A stretch of DNA of 41,939 bases from JBICIG01 sp043101605 (GTDB taxonomy: Bacteria; Planctomycetota; Phycisphaerae; Phycisphaerales; UBA1924). Position 1 is the stretch's first letter. Every line of letters begins with the position of its first letter. Below, one piece after another: positions 30,514 to 39,921 of this stretch. A program made the translations under genes and the position numbers. The notes under the pieces were generated by a model. It had not been told where the DNA came from. It saw only the letters and a list, made by a program, of their open reading frames with translations, and did no database searches. The stretch is taken from NCBI GenBank assembly GCA_043101605.1, contig JBICIG010000045.1, forward strand, positions 1 to 41,939. Reading direction: 5' to 3'.

Positions 30514-31587
30514 TCAGGGGATCTTCATGCCCGACTGGTACTTGGCGCGAACCTCGTCGGTGGGGTTCCCGCCGCCGGTGCGCTCGCTGCCGCTGGGATA
30601 CCACGGGGTGGCGTTCGACCACGCCTCGGTGGACTTCATGCTCTTGACCGAGCCATCGAAACGACCGGTGTTGATCGAGCGTCCCGGGTGGCGGAAGGAC
30701 AGATCGATGTTGTTCTCGTCGCCGGCCCCGCCGACGCGGGCGCCGAAGCCCCGCCCGAACTCGGTCGACTGGTCGTAGAGCGGGCTGGAGCAATGGAAAG
30801 ACCCGAAGATGCTCGGGGTGGGGGAGATGTCAAAGTCGAGGATGTTGTCCCCGGGGACATAGTACCGGGTCGCGTCCGTGACGAGAACTTTCTCGGAGGA
30901 CTGCAGCGCGACGAGGTCCTCCCGAGGCTTGAAGCGGTCGGGGGCCTTGAATTCGGTCACGAAGTCCCAGAACGCGGGCGTGACCGTACGCGTCGACCCG
31001 TTGATCCCCGGCACGCGGGCGGTGTTGCGCGAGGCCGCGAGCTGATCCGGGTAATAGTGGAACGAGGCCGGGGTCATGTAGCTCGTCTGGCGGATGCCCT
31101 GCTCGAGCAGGATGTTGAGCAATTCCGACTTGTCGTACGAGTTCCCGAAGAGGAGGTCGTTGTACACCACCGAGGACGGATCGGCGTACTCGTTGAGGAT
31201 GTACGCGTAGCGGGCGGCGCGCCGGTTCGGGAAGCCCATCTCCTCGCCGAGGACCGGGCTGATCCAGTCCGAAACCGACACGGGCGTGGTCTGCGTCTCG
31301 ATCTCGTTGCGCAGGTCAATGAGGTACTTGATTCGGTCGCGCAGGCCCGTGGTGTTCCACCCCGCGTAGTACCCGTCGTTGGCGAGCATGTAGTTCGTCT
31401 GGGCGAGCGCCAGGTCGCGCACACGGGTCTGGCAAACGAGCGACCGTGCCGCCTCACGCGCCTGACGCAGGGCCGGCAGCAGGATGCCGATCAGGATCGC
31501 GATGATCGCGATCACGACCAACAACTCGATCAGCGTGAAGCCGGCGCGTCGGGGTGTGCGGCGGATCCGTGAAGCGTCTCTAAACAT
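30514..31587 (-). CDS. Type II secretion/pilin-like pseudopilin with H...DG C-terminal signature
   Basis: A 357-residue protein with a class III prepilin leader. A short basic N-terminus is followed by RAGFTLIELLVVIAIIAILIGILLPALRQAREAAR, with cleavage expected after Gly16 and Glu at position +5 of the mature protein. The rest is a large soluble domain ending in FRHPGRSINTGRFDGSVKSM, the His...Asp-Gly signature common in the very large pseudopilin-like families of planctomycetes. The ATG at 31585-31587 has GGGGAG about 6 bases upstream. It lies 42 bases after the stop of the next minus-strand gene and is followed by a hairpin terminator, so the two form a small transcription unit. Role in secretion or surface structures is inferred from the leader. 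Confidence 0.88.
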   Translation of the reverse strand: MFRDASRIRRTPRRAGFTLIELLVVIAIIAILIGILLPALRQAREAARSLVCQTRVRDLALAQTNYMLANDGYYAGWNTTGLRDRIKYLIDLRNEIETQTTPVSVSDWISPVLGEEMGFPNRRAARYAYILNEYADPSSVVYNDLLFGNSYDKSELLNILLEQGIRQTSYMTPASFHYYPDQLAASRNTARVPGINGSTRTVTPAFWDFVTEFKAPDRFKPREDLVALQSSEKVLVTDATRYYVPGDNILDFDISPTPSIFGSFHCSSPLYDQSTEFGRGFGARVGGAGDENNIDLSFRHPGRSINTGRFDGSVKSMKSTEAWSNATPWYPSGSERTGGGNPTDEVRAKYQSGMKIP

Positions 31588-31629
31588 CTTCGACTCCCCG
31601 CGACCCGGCGAGCGCCGGCCGCGTTCCTC

Positions 31630-32073
31630 TCAGCCCCCCGCGGGCACCCTCTCGAGCGCGTCCTGAATGTCCGACTTGCTGATCGTGCGGACCGGGGCGT
31701 CGGAGAGCTTGACGATTCTCGTGCTCATATCGACCGCAGGGGCCTCGATCGGGTTCGGGTTGTCCGGACCGGGCCGCATCGCCTGCACAAGGTTGGCGAA
31801 GTACCGATCCTTGATCACCCAGTTCCCGTTCTCGTCTTCCTCGATGGGCATGAGCGTGTACTCGGCCGTGTCCGGGTTGAGCTGCGGAGCCATCCCGAAG
31901 CCCTTGCCCGCGATCGAGATCTCGTACCGGTCGCCGGTCTTGACATCGGCGTAGGAAAGCTTGGTCGCAAAGTCCGGGTTCCCGTCGCCCTTGAAGGACC
32001 AGTAGAGACTCGCCCCCAGCACGATCACCGCCAAGGCCAGCACACCGATCTGCCAGGGCTTGACCGAATCCAT
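31630..32073 (-). CDS. Small single-pass membrane protein upstream of the pseudopilin
   Basis: A 147-residue protein starting at the ATG 32071-32073 with GGAGG about 9 bases upstream. Residues 7-26 (WQIGVLALAVIVLGASLYWS) are one membrane segment; the rest is a charged external or periplasmic domain with no recognised motif (KTGDRYEI, GNWVIKDRYFANLVQAM). It precedes the pseudopilin by 42 bases on the same strand, which suggests the two products are made together and may interact. Family not recognised. A -10-like TATACT lies at 32211-32216, far upstream, without a good -35. Confidence 0.75.
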   Translation of the reverse strand: MDSVKPWQIGVLALAVIVLGASLYWSFKGDGNPDFATKLSYADVKTGDRYEISIAGKGFGMAPQLNPDTAEYTLMPIEEDENGNWVIKDRYFANLVQAMRPGPDNPNPIEAPAVDMSTRIVKLSDAPVRTISKSDIQDALERVPAGG

Positions 32074-32297
32074 GAACTCGACCTCCGAGCGATCGGGGAC
32101 GGCCCGGGAAAAGCCGCCGACCCGGCGAGAACCAGCCCGATCCGAGCGGGCTCCAGCCCCCGCGACGGGTCCCGAACGGGCCGCGAATCGACCCTGTGGG
32201 ATGGGGTCGAAGTATACCCCCGGGCCGCGGGATGTGGGACTGGCGAACCCCCTTTATGCAACCTTCAAATCCGCCTCTTGCAAACGACAGGCTCGCC

Positions 32298-33395
32298 TCA
32301 CCGATCCACCGGCACCAGATCCACCGACACCGGATAGTGATCCGATGCGTACCCCTCCGGTGCCGGGCTCCGCCAGTCCGCTCCCGCCGGCCTCGCGATC
32401 GTCCCCAGCACGAACGCCGAACCCGGCACGACCTCCGGCAGCACCGTCGGCGACAGCAGCAGCAGATCGATCCGCCGCCCCGACGAGTGCGTGATCCGTT
32501 CGGTCTCGGCTCCCTCCCACGGGTCGAACGGATCGACGAAGCCCGCGTCGAGGTAGGGCTCGACGCTGTCGGCTCCACGCTGGGCGTTGAAGTCGCCCAG
32601 CACCACGATGTTCTCGTCCGGATCGGCCGAGAGTTCGTCGCGCAACTTGGCGACCATGTACCGCGCCTCGGCCTCACGCCAGTAGTTGTTGTATCGACCC
32701 GACTTGTGGTGCATGACAAAGAGCGTCAGGGCGTACGGGCCGTCGGCACCGGGGATCTCCACCACCGCTTTGAGCGGCGAGCGGCGCAGCAGGATCGGCT
32801 GCCCGGCGTAGTCGTTCGGCTCGTTGCCGTACATCTCCGGGTGCGTCCCGCCGAGTTCGGCCCCGGGCCAGTTCTCGACGCTCTTGATGGGGTAGCGTGA
32901 CAGGACCGACTGCTCGATGCCGCGCTCGTTGCCGGCGTCGATCGACGCGACATGCTCGTAGCCCATGTCCGCGAGGAACTCGTCGCGGAACCAGAGCAGT
33001 GCTTCGAGCGACTCGACCTCCTGCAGGCAGAGAATGTCGGCGTCGACCGCTCGGATCGCCGCCGCCGCCGCCGCCCGCTCCTCCCGCGGCTTGAGGTCAT
33101 CGATGTCCTCATCCCGCCCCGACAGCGTCGGGTCGTCGATGTCATCAAAGAGGTTCTCGATGTTGTAGGTGGTCAGCCGGATGGCTCCCTCGGGCTTGGC
33201 CGGGGCCTCGGGGATCCCAAAGCGGATCTCGCCGGCCGGCGGACCGCCCGCCTGCGTGCGCGTGCCCCCGTCGCGCGAGCCGGTCGTGCCCGCATCGGGG
33301 TTCTTGTTGGTCTGATCCCCGCCGCAGGCAGCGAGCAGGAACACGGCGAGCAGGGCGGACGCCGCGCCGAGGCGGCTGGATCGGGCGGGGTTCAT
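32298..33395 (-). CDS. Lipoprotein endonuclease/exonuclease/phosphatase-family hydrolase
   Basis: A 365-residue exported protein. The ATG at 33393-33395 follows GGAGG about 9 bases upstream. The signal ends in a lipobox (LLAACGG) with Cys24, then a Gly/Thr-rich linker of about 50 residues, so it should be lipid-anchored. The EEP domain shows TYNIENLFDD, LCLQEVES, VMHHKS, VLGDFNAQ and ASDHYPVSVDL in order, with all metal and catalytic residues. It may be an extracellular nuclease, phosphodiesterase or phosphatase. It is the second exported EEP protein in the window; the first at 10716-12038 is not a lipoprotein and has different loops. Confidence 0.88.
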   Translation of the reverse strand: MNPARSSRLGAASALLAVFLLAACGGDQTNKNPDAGTTGSRDGGTRTQAGGPPAGEIRFGIPEAPAKPEGAIRLTTYNIENLFDDIDDPTLSGRDEDIDDLKPREERAAAAAAIRAVDADILCLQEVESLEALLWFRDEFLADMGYEHVASIDAGNERGIEQSVLSRYPIKSVENWPGAELGGTHPEMYGNEPNDYAGQPILLRRSPLKAVVEIPGADGPYALTLFVMHHKSGRYNNYWREAEARYMVAKLRDELSADPDENIVVLGDFNAQRGADSVEPYLDAGFVDPFDPWEGAETERITHSSGRRIDLLLLSPTVLPEVVPGSAFVLGTIARPAGADWRSPAPEGYASDHYPVSVDLVPVDR

Positions 33396-33545
33396 CGGGA
33401 TCGCCTCCGAATGCGGTTGGGTGGGCGTCGACGGCAATCGTCGGGGCCCGCCGGACGCGAATCCTATGATCCCCGTGGAGGGCCCGGGAAACGCCCCGCC
33501 GGGCTCGGCCCGAACCCGTCCCGGGCCGCGGACGAACCCCCAGAG

Positions 33546-34598
33546 ATGCGACTGCTGCTGACCAACCCGAGAGGCTTCTGCGCCGGCGTCCAGATGGCCG
33601 TCGATGTCGTCGACCAGGTGCTCGACCTCTTCCCGGGCGAGACGATCTTCGTGTACCACGAGATCGTCCACAACACGCATGTGGTCGGGCGGTTCCGCGA
33701 GCGGGGGGTCGTGTTCGTCGAAGATGTCGAAGCCGTCCCCGAGGGCTCGATCGTCGTGTTCAGCGCGCACGGCATCCCCCCGAGCGTCCGCGAGCGGGCC
33801 GCCGAGCGCGGGCTGCACGCGATCGACGCGACCTGCCCGCTGGTCACCAAGGTGCATTCGGAGGCGATCCGCTACGCGCGGCAGGGCTACCAGATCCTCC
33901 TGATCGGGCACCGCGATCACCAGGAAGTCATCGGCACGCGCGGCGAAGCCCCCGGGGCGACGCAGGTCGTCGAATCTCCCGCCGACATCCCGAACCTGAC
34001 CATCGAAGACCCCGACAAGCTCGTCTACCTGACCCAGACGACCCTCTCGACCGACGACGCGGCGGTCATCATCGAGGCGCTCAAGCAGGCGTTCCCGGGC
34101 ATCAAGGCCCCGCCCAGCGAGGACATCTGCTACGCGACCACGAATCGCCAGCACGCGGTGCGCACGCTCGCGCCCGAGTCCGACCTGGTGCTGGTGGTCG
34201 GCTCGACCAACTCCTCGAACTCCAAGCGGCTGACGGAGATCGCGCAGAATGTCGGCACGCCGGCGCACCTGATCGACGATGCCTCTCACCTCGACTGGGG
34301 CTGGTTCGACTCGGGCGACGAGACCGTGCTCATCACCGCGGGGGCCTCGGCGCCCGAGGACCTGGTCGCCGAGGTCTGCCGGACGCTGCTCGGACGCTTC
34401 GGCGGGACGATCGAGCAGCGCGCGGTCGTCGAGGAGGACACCGAGTTCGCCCTGCCCGGCGGGCTCCGCCGCATCATGAAGGAACGCGGGCTGGACGCAC
34501 GCGACCGGAAGATCCGCGTCCGCGCCCCCGAGGTGACCCGCGACCTCTACGGCGCGGTGCCGCTGACCGTCTCCGCCCCGCGATCGGGCGCGTCATGA
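33546..34598 (+). CDS. ispH: 4-hydroxy-3-methylbut-2-enyl diphosphate reductase
   Basis: A 350-residue iron-sulfur enzyme, the last step of the MEP isoprenoid pathway (HMBPP to IPP and DMAPP). The three cluster cysteines are Cys12 in NPRGFCAGV, Cys97 in DATCPLVTKVH and Cys195 in EDICYATTNRQ. Substrate-binding blocks are VYHEIVHN, FSAHGIPPSV, YLTQTTLS and VGSTNSSNSKRL. The ATG at 33546 lies about 65 bases after a -10-like TATGAT (33475-33480). The C-terminal 40 residues are an extension beyond the usual 310. Its stop overlaps rlmN by four bases. Confidence 0.95.
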   Translation: MRLLLTNPRGFCAGVQMAVDVVDQVLDLFPGETIFVYHEIVHNTHVVGRFRERGVVFVEDVEAVPEGSIVVFSAHGIPPSVRERAAERGLHAIDATCPLVTKVHSEAIRYARQGYQILLIGHRDHQEVIGTRGEAPGATQVVESPADIPNLTIEDPDKLVYLTQTTLSTDDAAVIIEALKQAFPGIKAPPSEDICYATTNRQHAVRTLAPESDLVLVVGSTNSSNSKRLTEIAQNVGTPAHLIDDASHLDWGWFDSGDETVLITAGASAPEDLVAEVCRTLLGRFGGTIEQRAVVEEDTEFALPGGLRRIMKERGLDARDRKIRVRAPEVTRDLYGAVPLTVSAPRSGAS

Positions 34599-35776
34599 AG
34601 CACCCGACCAGTCACATCTTCGAGCACACGCCCGACACACTCAGAGCCTGGTGCGCCGAGCGCGGCATGAAGCCCTTCCGCGCCCAGCAGATCCTCGAAT
34701 GGGTCTACGCCCACGGCGAGTGCGACCCCGCGAAGATGTCCAACCTGAGCGCGCGCGACCGCGACATCCTCGCCGCCGAGATGACCTTTCTCTCGGGTCG
34801 CACGCTCGCCCACCAGGTCGCGACCGACGGCACGCAGAAGCTGCTCATCCAGTGGTCGGACGGCGATCCGGACGATGCGCGCGATGTCGCCGACCCTCTC
34901 GCGGGCACGCTCAGCCGGAGCCTGCCCGTGCTCAACGCCGGCGGGTTCGACTACGCCGCGGGCGATCCGACGCGCCAGACCGAGTGCGTCATGATCCCCG
35001 TCGATGCCGACGAGACGCGGGAGGACGGGCCGACGAGCGCCCGGCGCACCGCGTGCATCTCGAGCCAGGTCGGGTGCCCGGTCGGCTGCCGATTCTGTGC
35101 GTCGGGCTTGAGCGGGCTCGACGGCAACCTGAGCGCGGGCCGCATCGTCGAACAGGTCTGGCGCCTGGGCCGACTCGAAGGCGTCGGGCGCATTTCCAAC
35201 ATTGTCTTCATGGGGATGGGCGAGCCCTTGAGCAACTTCCGCCCGGTGGTCAGTGCCGTGCGCACGATCGCGGCTCCGTGGGGGCTCGGCATCGGCGCTC
35301 GGCGGATCACCATCTCGACCGTCGGCTTGCCGCAGGCGATCGAGAAGCTGGCGCGGGAACTCGAACTGCCCGTCACGCTCGCGCTCTCGCTGCACGCGCC
35401 CAACGACGAGCTCCGCCGGGAACTCATCCCCTGGGCCAACTACACGAGCATCGACGAACTCTTCCAGGCCTGCCGCGTCTGGTTCGAGAAGACCGGGCGG
35501 GAGATCACGCTCGAGTACACGCTCCTCCACGGCGTCAACGACCGCCCCGAGCACGCCCAGCAGCTCGCCGGCGTCGCGAAGAAGCTCCGCGGGAATGTCA
35601 ACCTCATCCGGTACAACGAGGTCGGGGGGCTGGAGTTCAAACGCCCCGAGACCGTGGCGGTGCGGGAGTTCCAGGAGATCCTGCGCGCGCGGGGGGTGAA
35701 CGCGCACATCCGCGCCAGCCGCGGGCGCGACATCGCCGCGGCGTGCGGGCAGCTCCGGCACGAGACGAGCGTCTGA
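34595..35776 (+). CDS. rlmN: Dual-specificity rRNA (A2503)/tRNA (A37) methyltransferase
   Basis: A 393-residue radical-SAM enzyme that methylates C2 of A2503 in 23S rRNA and A37 of some tRNAs. The cluster motif is Cys161, Cys165 and Cys168 in GCPVGCRFCASG, and the C-terminal catalytic Cys is in DIAAACGQL. Further blocks are NIVFMGMGEPLSNF, ISTVGLPQAI and ALSLHAPNDELRRELIP. Between WSDG (about residue 90) and TECVMIP (about 129) there is an insertion of roughly 35-40 residues rich in Asp, Ala and Gly that is not typical of the family; it is in frame and has native codon use. The ATG overlaps the ispH stop (34595-34598). Confidence 0.94.
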   Translation: MKHPTSHIFEHTPDTLRAWCAERGMKPFRAQQILEWVYAHGECDPAKMSNLSARDRDILAAEMTFLSGRTLAHQVATDGTQKLLIQWSDGDPDDARDVADPLAGTLSRSLPVLNAGGFDYAAGDPTRQTECVMIPVDADETREDGPTSARRTACISSQVGCPVGCRFCASGLSGLDGNLSAGRIVEQVWRLGRLEGVGRISNIVFMGMGEPLSNFRPVVSAVRTIAAPWGLGIGARRITISTVGLPQAIEKLARELELPVTLALSLHAPNDELRRELIPWANYTSIDELFQACRVWFEKTGREITLEYTLLHGVNDRPEHAQQLAGVAKKLRGNVNLIRYNEVGGLEFKRPETVAVREFQEILRARGVNAHIRASRGRDIAAACGQLRHETSV

Positions 35777-35797
35777 GGTCGCACGCCCGAGCCGCTC

Positions 35798-35803
35798 TAG
35801 AAT
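35798..35803 (+). promoter_or_regulatory. -10-like hexamer placed for leaderless hrpA
   Basis: TAGAAT ends 9 bases before the GTG start at 35813. No Shine-Dalgarno sequence lies between, and no strong -35 is seen. Confidence 0.35.
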
Positions 35804-35812
35804 GCCCTCCGC

Positions 35813-38800
35813 GTGACCGACTCCCCCGAATCCCGACCACCCGGCGAACGCCGCGCCCGCCCGCGCCGTCCCAAGCCAAGCCCCCGCGCCGAGCCCGCGG
35901 GCGATGGCTCGCGGGTCGGCATCGAGGTCACGCTGCGCGCGCTCAACGAGCGCATCGGCGATGCGCCGCCCGGCGAGCAGCCTCGCTTCCGCAAGCGGGT
36001 GCGGGGGATCCAGCGGGCGATCCGCGAGCGAAAGCCCGTCGACCGCGCCCTGGCGGGGCTCGGCGAGGACCTCGAGCGGGCGATCGGCCAGCGGGACCGC
36101 CGCGCCGGGCGCGTGCCGACGATCACCTATCCGCCCGAACTCCCGATCTCCGCACGCCGGGACGAGATCGCCGCGGCGATCCGCGACCACCAGGTCGTCA
36201 TCGTCTGCGGCGAGACGGGCTCGGGAAAATCCACGCAGCTCCCCAAGATCTGCCTCGACCTGGGGCGGGGGATCGACGGCTTGATCGGGCACACCCAGCC
36301 GCGGCGCCTCGCGGCGCGCACCATCGCGGCCCGCCTCGCCGAGGAGATCGGGCAGCCGCTCGGCAAGGGCGTGGGGTACAAGGTCCGGTTCAACGATCGC
36401 ACCAGCCCCGAGACGCTCATCAAGGTGATGACCGACGGCGTGCTGCTCGCCGAAGCCCAGGGCGACCGCGAGTTCCGGCGCTACGACACGCTGATCATCG
36501 ACGAGGCGCACGAGCGCAGCCTGAACATCGACTTCCTGCTGGGGATGCTCAAGCGCGTCCTGCCGCGCCGGCGGGACCTGAAGCTGATCGTCACCAGCGC
36601 CACGATCGACCCGGACCGGTTCAGCCGACACTTCGGCAACGCCCCGGTGATCGAGGTCTCGGGGCGGACCTACCCGGTCGAGCTTCGCTACCGCCCGCTG
36701 CACGCCGGGGACGACGGCGACGCCGAACGCGACGAAATCGAGGGCGTCGTCGAGGCGGTGGGGGAGATCGAGCGGGAGTTCCGGGGCGACATCCTCGCGT
36801 TCTTCCCGGGCGAGCGGGAGATCCGCCAGGCCGCCGAGGCGCTCCGCAAGCGGCAGGGCCCGGCGCTGGAGGTGCTGCCCCTGTTTGCGCGCCTCTCGAA
36901 CGACGAGCAGCAGCGCGTGTTCAACCCCAGGGGCGGGCCGCGCCGCATCGTGCTCGCGACGAATGTCGCCGAGACGAGCGTGACGGTGCCGGGCATCCGC
37001 GCCGTGATCGACACCGGGCTGGCCCGCATCAGCCGCTTCAGCCCGCGCACCAAGACGCAGCGGCTGGAGATCGAACCGATCTCGCGCGCCAGCGCCGACC
37101 AGCGCAAGGGACGCTGCGGGCGGCTCGGGCCCGGCGTCTGCTTCCGCCTGTATTCCGAGGAGGATTTCAGCGGGCGCGAGGAGTTCACCCCGCCCGAGAT
37201 TCTGCGCACCAACCTGGCCGGTGTGATTCTGCGGATGAAGTCGCTCGGGCTCGGGGAGGTCGAGGACTTTCCGTTCGTCGAGCCGCCCGACGCGAGGCAG
37301 GTCCGCGAGGGTCAGCGCACGCTGCTGGAACTCGGTGCCGTGGATGAGGCCGGGGCGCTGACCGACCTGGGGCGGGACCTGGCCCGGCTGCCGATCGATC
37401 CACGGATCGGGCGGATGGTGCTGGGCGGGGCGGAGTTCGGGTGCGAGCGCGAGGCGCTGGTGCTGGCCGCGGCACTGTCGGTGCCCGATGTGCGCGACCG
37501 CCCGTTCGAGAAGCGCGATGCCGCCGACGAGGCGCACGCCCAGTTCGCCGTCCCCGAGTCGGACTTCCTGGGCTTGCTGCGCCTCTGGGAGGCGTACCAC
37601 GAGCAGGGGAAGTCGCTGAACCGTCGGCGTCTGGCGGCTTGGTGCCGAGACCGCTACCTGTCGTTCCTGCGCCTGCGCGAGTGGCACGATGTGCACGAGC
37701 AGCTCAAGGATCTCGCGGGGGAGATCGGGATCCGGGGCGAAACGGGCGGGAAGAAGCCGCGCCGGGCCGATCCGGACGCGCTGCACCGCGCGCTGCTCAC
37801 CGGACTGATCTCGAATGTCGGCCGCAAGGGCGAGGGGCACGAATACCTGGGCCCGCACGGCATACGGTTCTCGCTCTTCCCCGGATCGGCGCTGTTCGGC
37901 GAGAAGCCCGAGTGGGTGATGGCGGCCGAACTCGTGCGGACGACCAAGCTGTTTGCGCGCACGGTCGCGAAGATCAAGCCCGAGTGGGTGGAGTCGGCGG
38001 CGGGCCCGCTCGTGACGCGGACCTACCACGAGCCCTACTGGGAGCCCCGGCGCGGGCGCGTCAACGCGTACGAGAAGGTTTCGCTCTACGGGCTGGAGGT
38101 CATCCCCCGCCGGCGCGTGCATTACGGGCCGATCGACCCGGAGCTGAGCCACGGGACCTTCATCCATCGCGCGCTCGTCGAGGGCGAGTACCAGACCGAT
38201 GCGCCGTTCGTGCGTCACAACCGGCGGCTGTTCGAGGAGGTCGGCAAGCTCGAGGAGCGCCTGCGCCGCCGCGACATCGTCGCCGACAAGGCGGCCCAGT
38301 ACGAGTTCTACGCCCAGCGCGTCCCGCGCGACATCTACACCGGCGACGCGTTCGAGCGCTGGCGCCAGCAGGCCGAGAAGAAGAACCCGAAGCTGCTGTT
38401 CATGTCCATCGAGGATGTGCAGACCGCCGAGCCCGGCGAGCGGCTCAAGGAGTTTCCCGAGCGCGTCGCGCTCGGCGGCGCCTCGGTCGAGGCGAGCTAT
38501 CGCTTCGCGCCGGGCGAGCGCGACGACGGCGCCACGCTGACCGTTCCCATCGAAGCGCTCTCGCAGCTCTCGGCGGCGCGGGCCGACTGGGCCGTGCCCG
38601 GGCTTGTCCGCGAGAAGACCATCGAACTCGTCCGCTCGCTGCCCAAGGCCTACCGCCGCGCGATCGGGCCGGCGGGGGAGTTCAGCGAGTCGTTCCTGGC
38701 GAGCGAACCGCGGCGGGATGTCCCCCTCTGGCGCGCCATCAGCGAGCATGTCGCCAAACTCACCGGCACCAGCATCCCCGACTCGGTCTGGAACTTCGAG

Positions 38801-39838
38801 CAGCTTCCCGAGCACCTGCGCGTCAACTACCGCGTCGTCGACCAGGCCGGGGAGGTCCTCGCCGAGGGGCGCGACCTCGACTCGGTCCGGCGCGAGGCGT
38901 CGGCGTCGGCCCCCGCGACCGCGGGAGAAGTCTTTGACGAGCGTTACACCCGCGACGACCTCCAGACATGGGACTTCGGCGAACTTCCCGAGACCGTCGA
39001 GATCGATCGCGGCGGCATGCGGATGGCGATCCACCCGGCGCTGGTCGTCCGCGACGGCGCGATCGGGTTGCGCGCCTTCGACGAAGCGCACCGCGCCGGC
39101 CTCGAGCACCGACGGGGCGCGGCGGCGCTCCTCGGACGCGTCCAGCGCGACGAGATCAGGCGCATGGTCCGCGGGCTCCCCGAGGTCGACCGCATCGCGA
39201 TGCTCGCCAGCCCGCTGGGGGTCGACGGCAAGCGGGTCCGATCGGCCCTGGCGCGCTGGATGAGCCAGCGCGTGATGGACGAGCACGACCCGCCTCGCTC
39301 GCGCGCGCAGTTCGAGCGGATGATCGAGGAGAGCTGGAACGATCTCGGGCGCGCCTGCCGAGAGGTGCCCGCCGCGGTGCTCGAGGTCCTCGAGCGACGC
39401 CAGCAACTGGCGATGGCGCTCGAGCGACGGTTCCCCGCGGCGTTTGAGCGATCGATCGCCGACCTGGGCGCACGCCTGGCGGCGCTCGCGCCCGAGGAAC
39501 TGTTCGAATCGGTCGACTGGTGGCGCCTGCGGTTCACGCCCCGGTACCTCGCGGCGCTCCAGCGGCGGATGGAGCGGCTGGGGTCGGGCGGGCTCGACCG
39601 CGACCTGCGCGCCATGGACGAGATCGGACCCCTCGAGCGGGAGCTCGAGAACCTCCGGGTCTCGGCGACCGGTTCGCGCCTGGCGTACCGGGCCGACGAA
39701 GTGGGCGAGCAGTTGGAGGAACTCCGCGTCTCGCTCTTTGCGCACGAACTGGGCACGCGGCAGACCGTCAGCGTGACCCGGGTCCGCCGGGCGATGGAGC
39801 AGCTCGCGGCCGACCTCGCCGCCGCCCACCGCTCCTGA
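35813..39838 (+). CDS. hrpA: ATP-dependent RNA helicase HrpA, full length
   Basis: A 1341-residue DEAH-box helicase of superfamily 2. The order is a disordered Arg/Pro-rich N-terminus, Walker A GETGSGKST near residue 134, DEAH near 229, the TSATID motif III, and the helicase C domain with TNVAETSVTVPGI and QRKGRCGRLGPG. Then come the HA2/OB-fold region and the long C-terminal DUF3418 region characteristic of HrpA. In E. coli HrpA acts on mRNA and on stalled ribosomes; the same is assumed here. The start is a GTG at 35813 without a ribosome binding site. One very long open frame on the opposite strand across this gene is a composition artefact. Confidence 0.95.
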   Translation: MTDSPESRPPGERRARPRRPKPSPRAEPAGDGSRVGIEVTLRALNERIGDAPPGEQPRFRKRVRGIQRAIRERKPVDRALAGLGEDLERAIGQRDRRAGRVPTITYPPELPISARRDEIAAAIRDHQVVIVCGETGSGKSTQLPKICLDLGRGIDGLIGHTQPRRLAARTIAARLAEEIGQPLGKGVGYKVRFNDRTSPETLIKVMTDGVLLAEAQGDREFRRYDTLIIDEAHERSLNIDFLLGMLKRVLPRRRDLKLIVTSATIDPDRFSRHFGNAPVIEVSGRTYPVELRYRPLHAGDDGDAERDEIEGVVEAVGEIEREFRGDILAFFPGEREIRQAAEALRKRQGPALEVLPLFARLSNDEQQRVFNPRGGPRRIVLATNVAETSVTVPGIRAVIDTGLARISRFSPRTKTQRLEIEPISRASADQRKGRCGRLGPGVCFRLYSEEDFSGREEFTPPEILRTNLAGVILRMKSLGLGEVEDFPFVEPPDARQVREGQRTLLELGAVDEAGALTDLGRDLARLPIDPRIGRMVLGGAEFGCEREALVLAAALSVPDVRDRPFEKRDAADEAHAQFAVPESDFLGLLRLWEAYHEQGKSLNRRRLAAWCRDRYLSFLRLREWHDVHEQLKDLAGEIGIRGETGGKKPRRADPDALHRALLTGLISNVGRKGEGHEYLGPHGIRFSLFPGSALFGEKPEWVMAAELVRTTKLFARTVAKIKPEWVESAAGPLVTRTYHEPYWEPRRGRVNAYEKVSLYGLEVIPRRRVHYGPIDPELSHGTFIHRALVEGEYQTDAPFVRHNRRLFEEVGKLEERLRRRDIVADKAAQYEFYAQRVPRDIYTGDAFERWRQQAEKKNPKLLFMSIEDVQTAEPGERLKEFPERVALGGASVEASYRFAPGERDDGATLTVPIEALSQLSAARADWAVPGLVREKTIELVRSLPKAYRRAIGPAGEFSESFLASEPRRDVPLWRAISEHVAKLTGTSIPDSVWNFEQLPEHLRVNYRVVDQAGEVLAEGRDLDSVRREASASAPATAGEVFDERYTRDDLQTWDFGELPETVEIDRGGMRMAIHPALVVRDGAIGLRAFDEAHRAGLEHRRGAAALLGRVQRDEIRRMVRGLPEVDRIAMLASPLGVDGKRVRSALARWMSQRVMDEHDPPRSRAQFERMIEESWNDLGRACREVPAAVLEVLERRQQLAMALERRFPAAFERSIADLGARLAALAPEELFESVDWWRLRFTPRYLAALQRRMERLGSGGLDRDLRAMDEIGPLERELENLRVSATGSRLAYRADEVGEQLEELRVSLFAHELGTRQTVSVTRVRRAMEQLAADLAAAHRS

Positions 39839-39921
39839 ACGGATGTTCGGGTGGTGGGGACGGGGCGGATCGGTATAGTGAACCCCGGTTCGAGAGCGGC
39901 AGCGGCCGCGGGAGCGGGTTC

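Noticed and set aside
34547..39829. A 1760-codon open frame on the minus strand opposite ispH end, rlmN and hrpA
   Set aside because: It is a GC-composition shadow. The plus-strand genes have complete conserved motifs along the same stretch, and the minus-strand translation has no recognisable domain.
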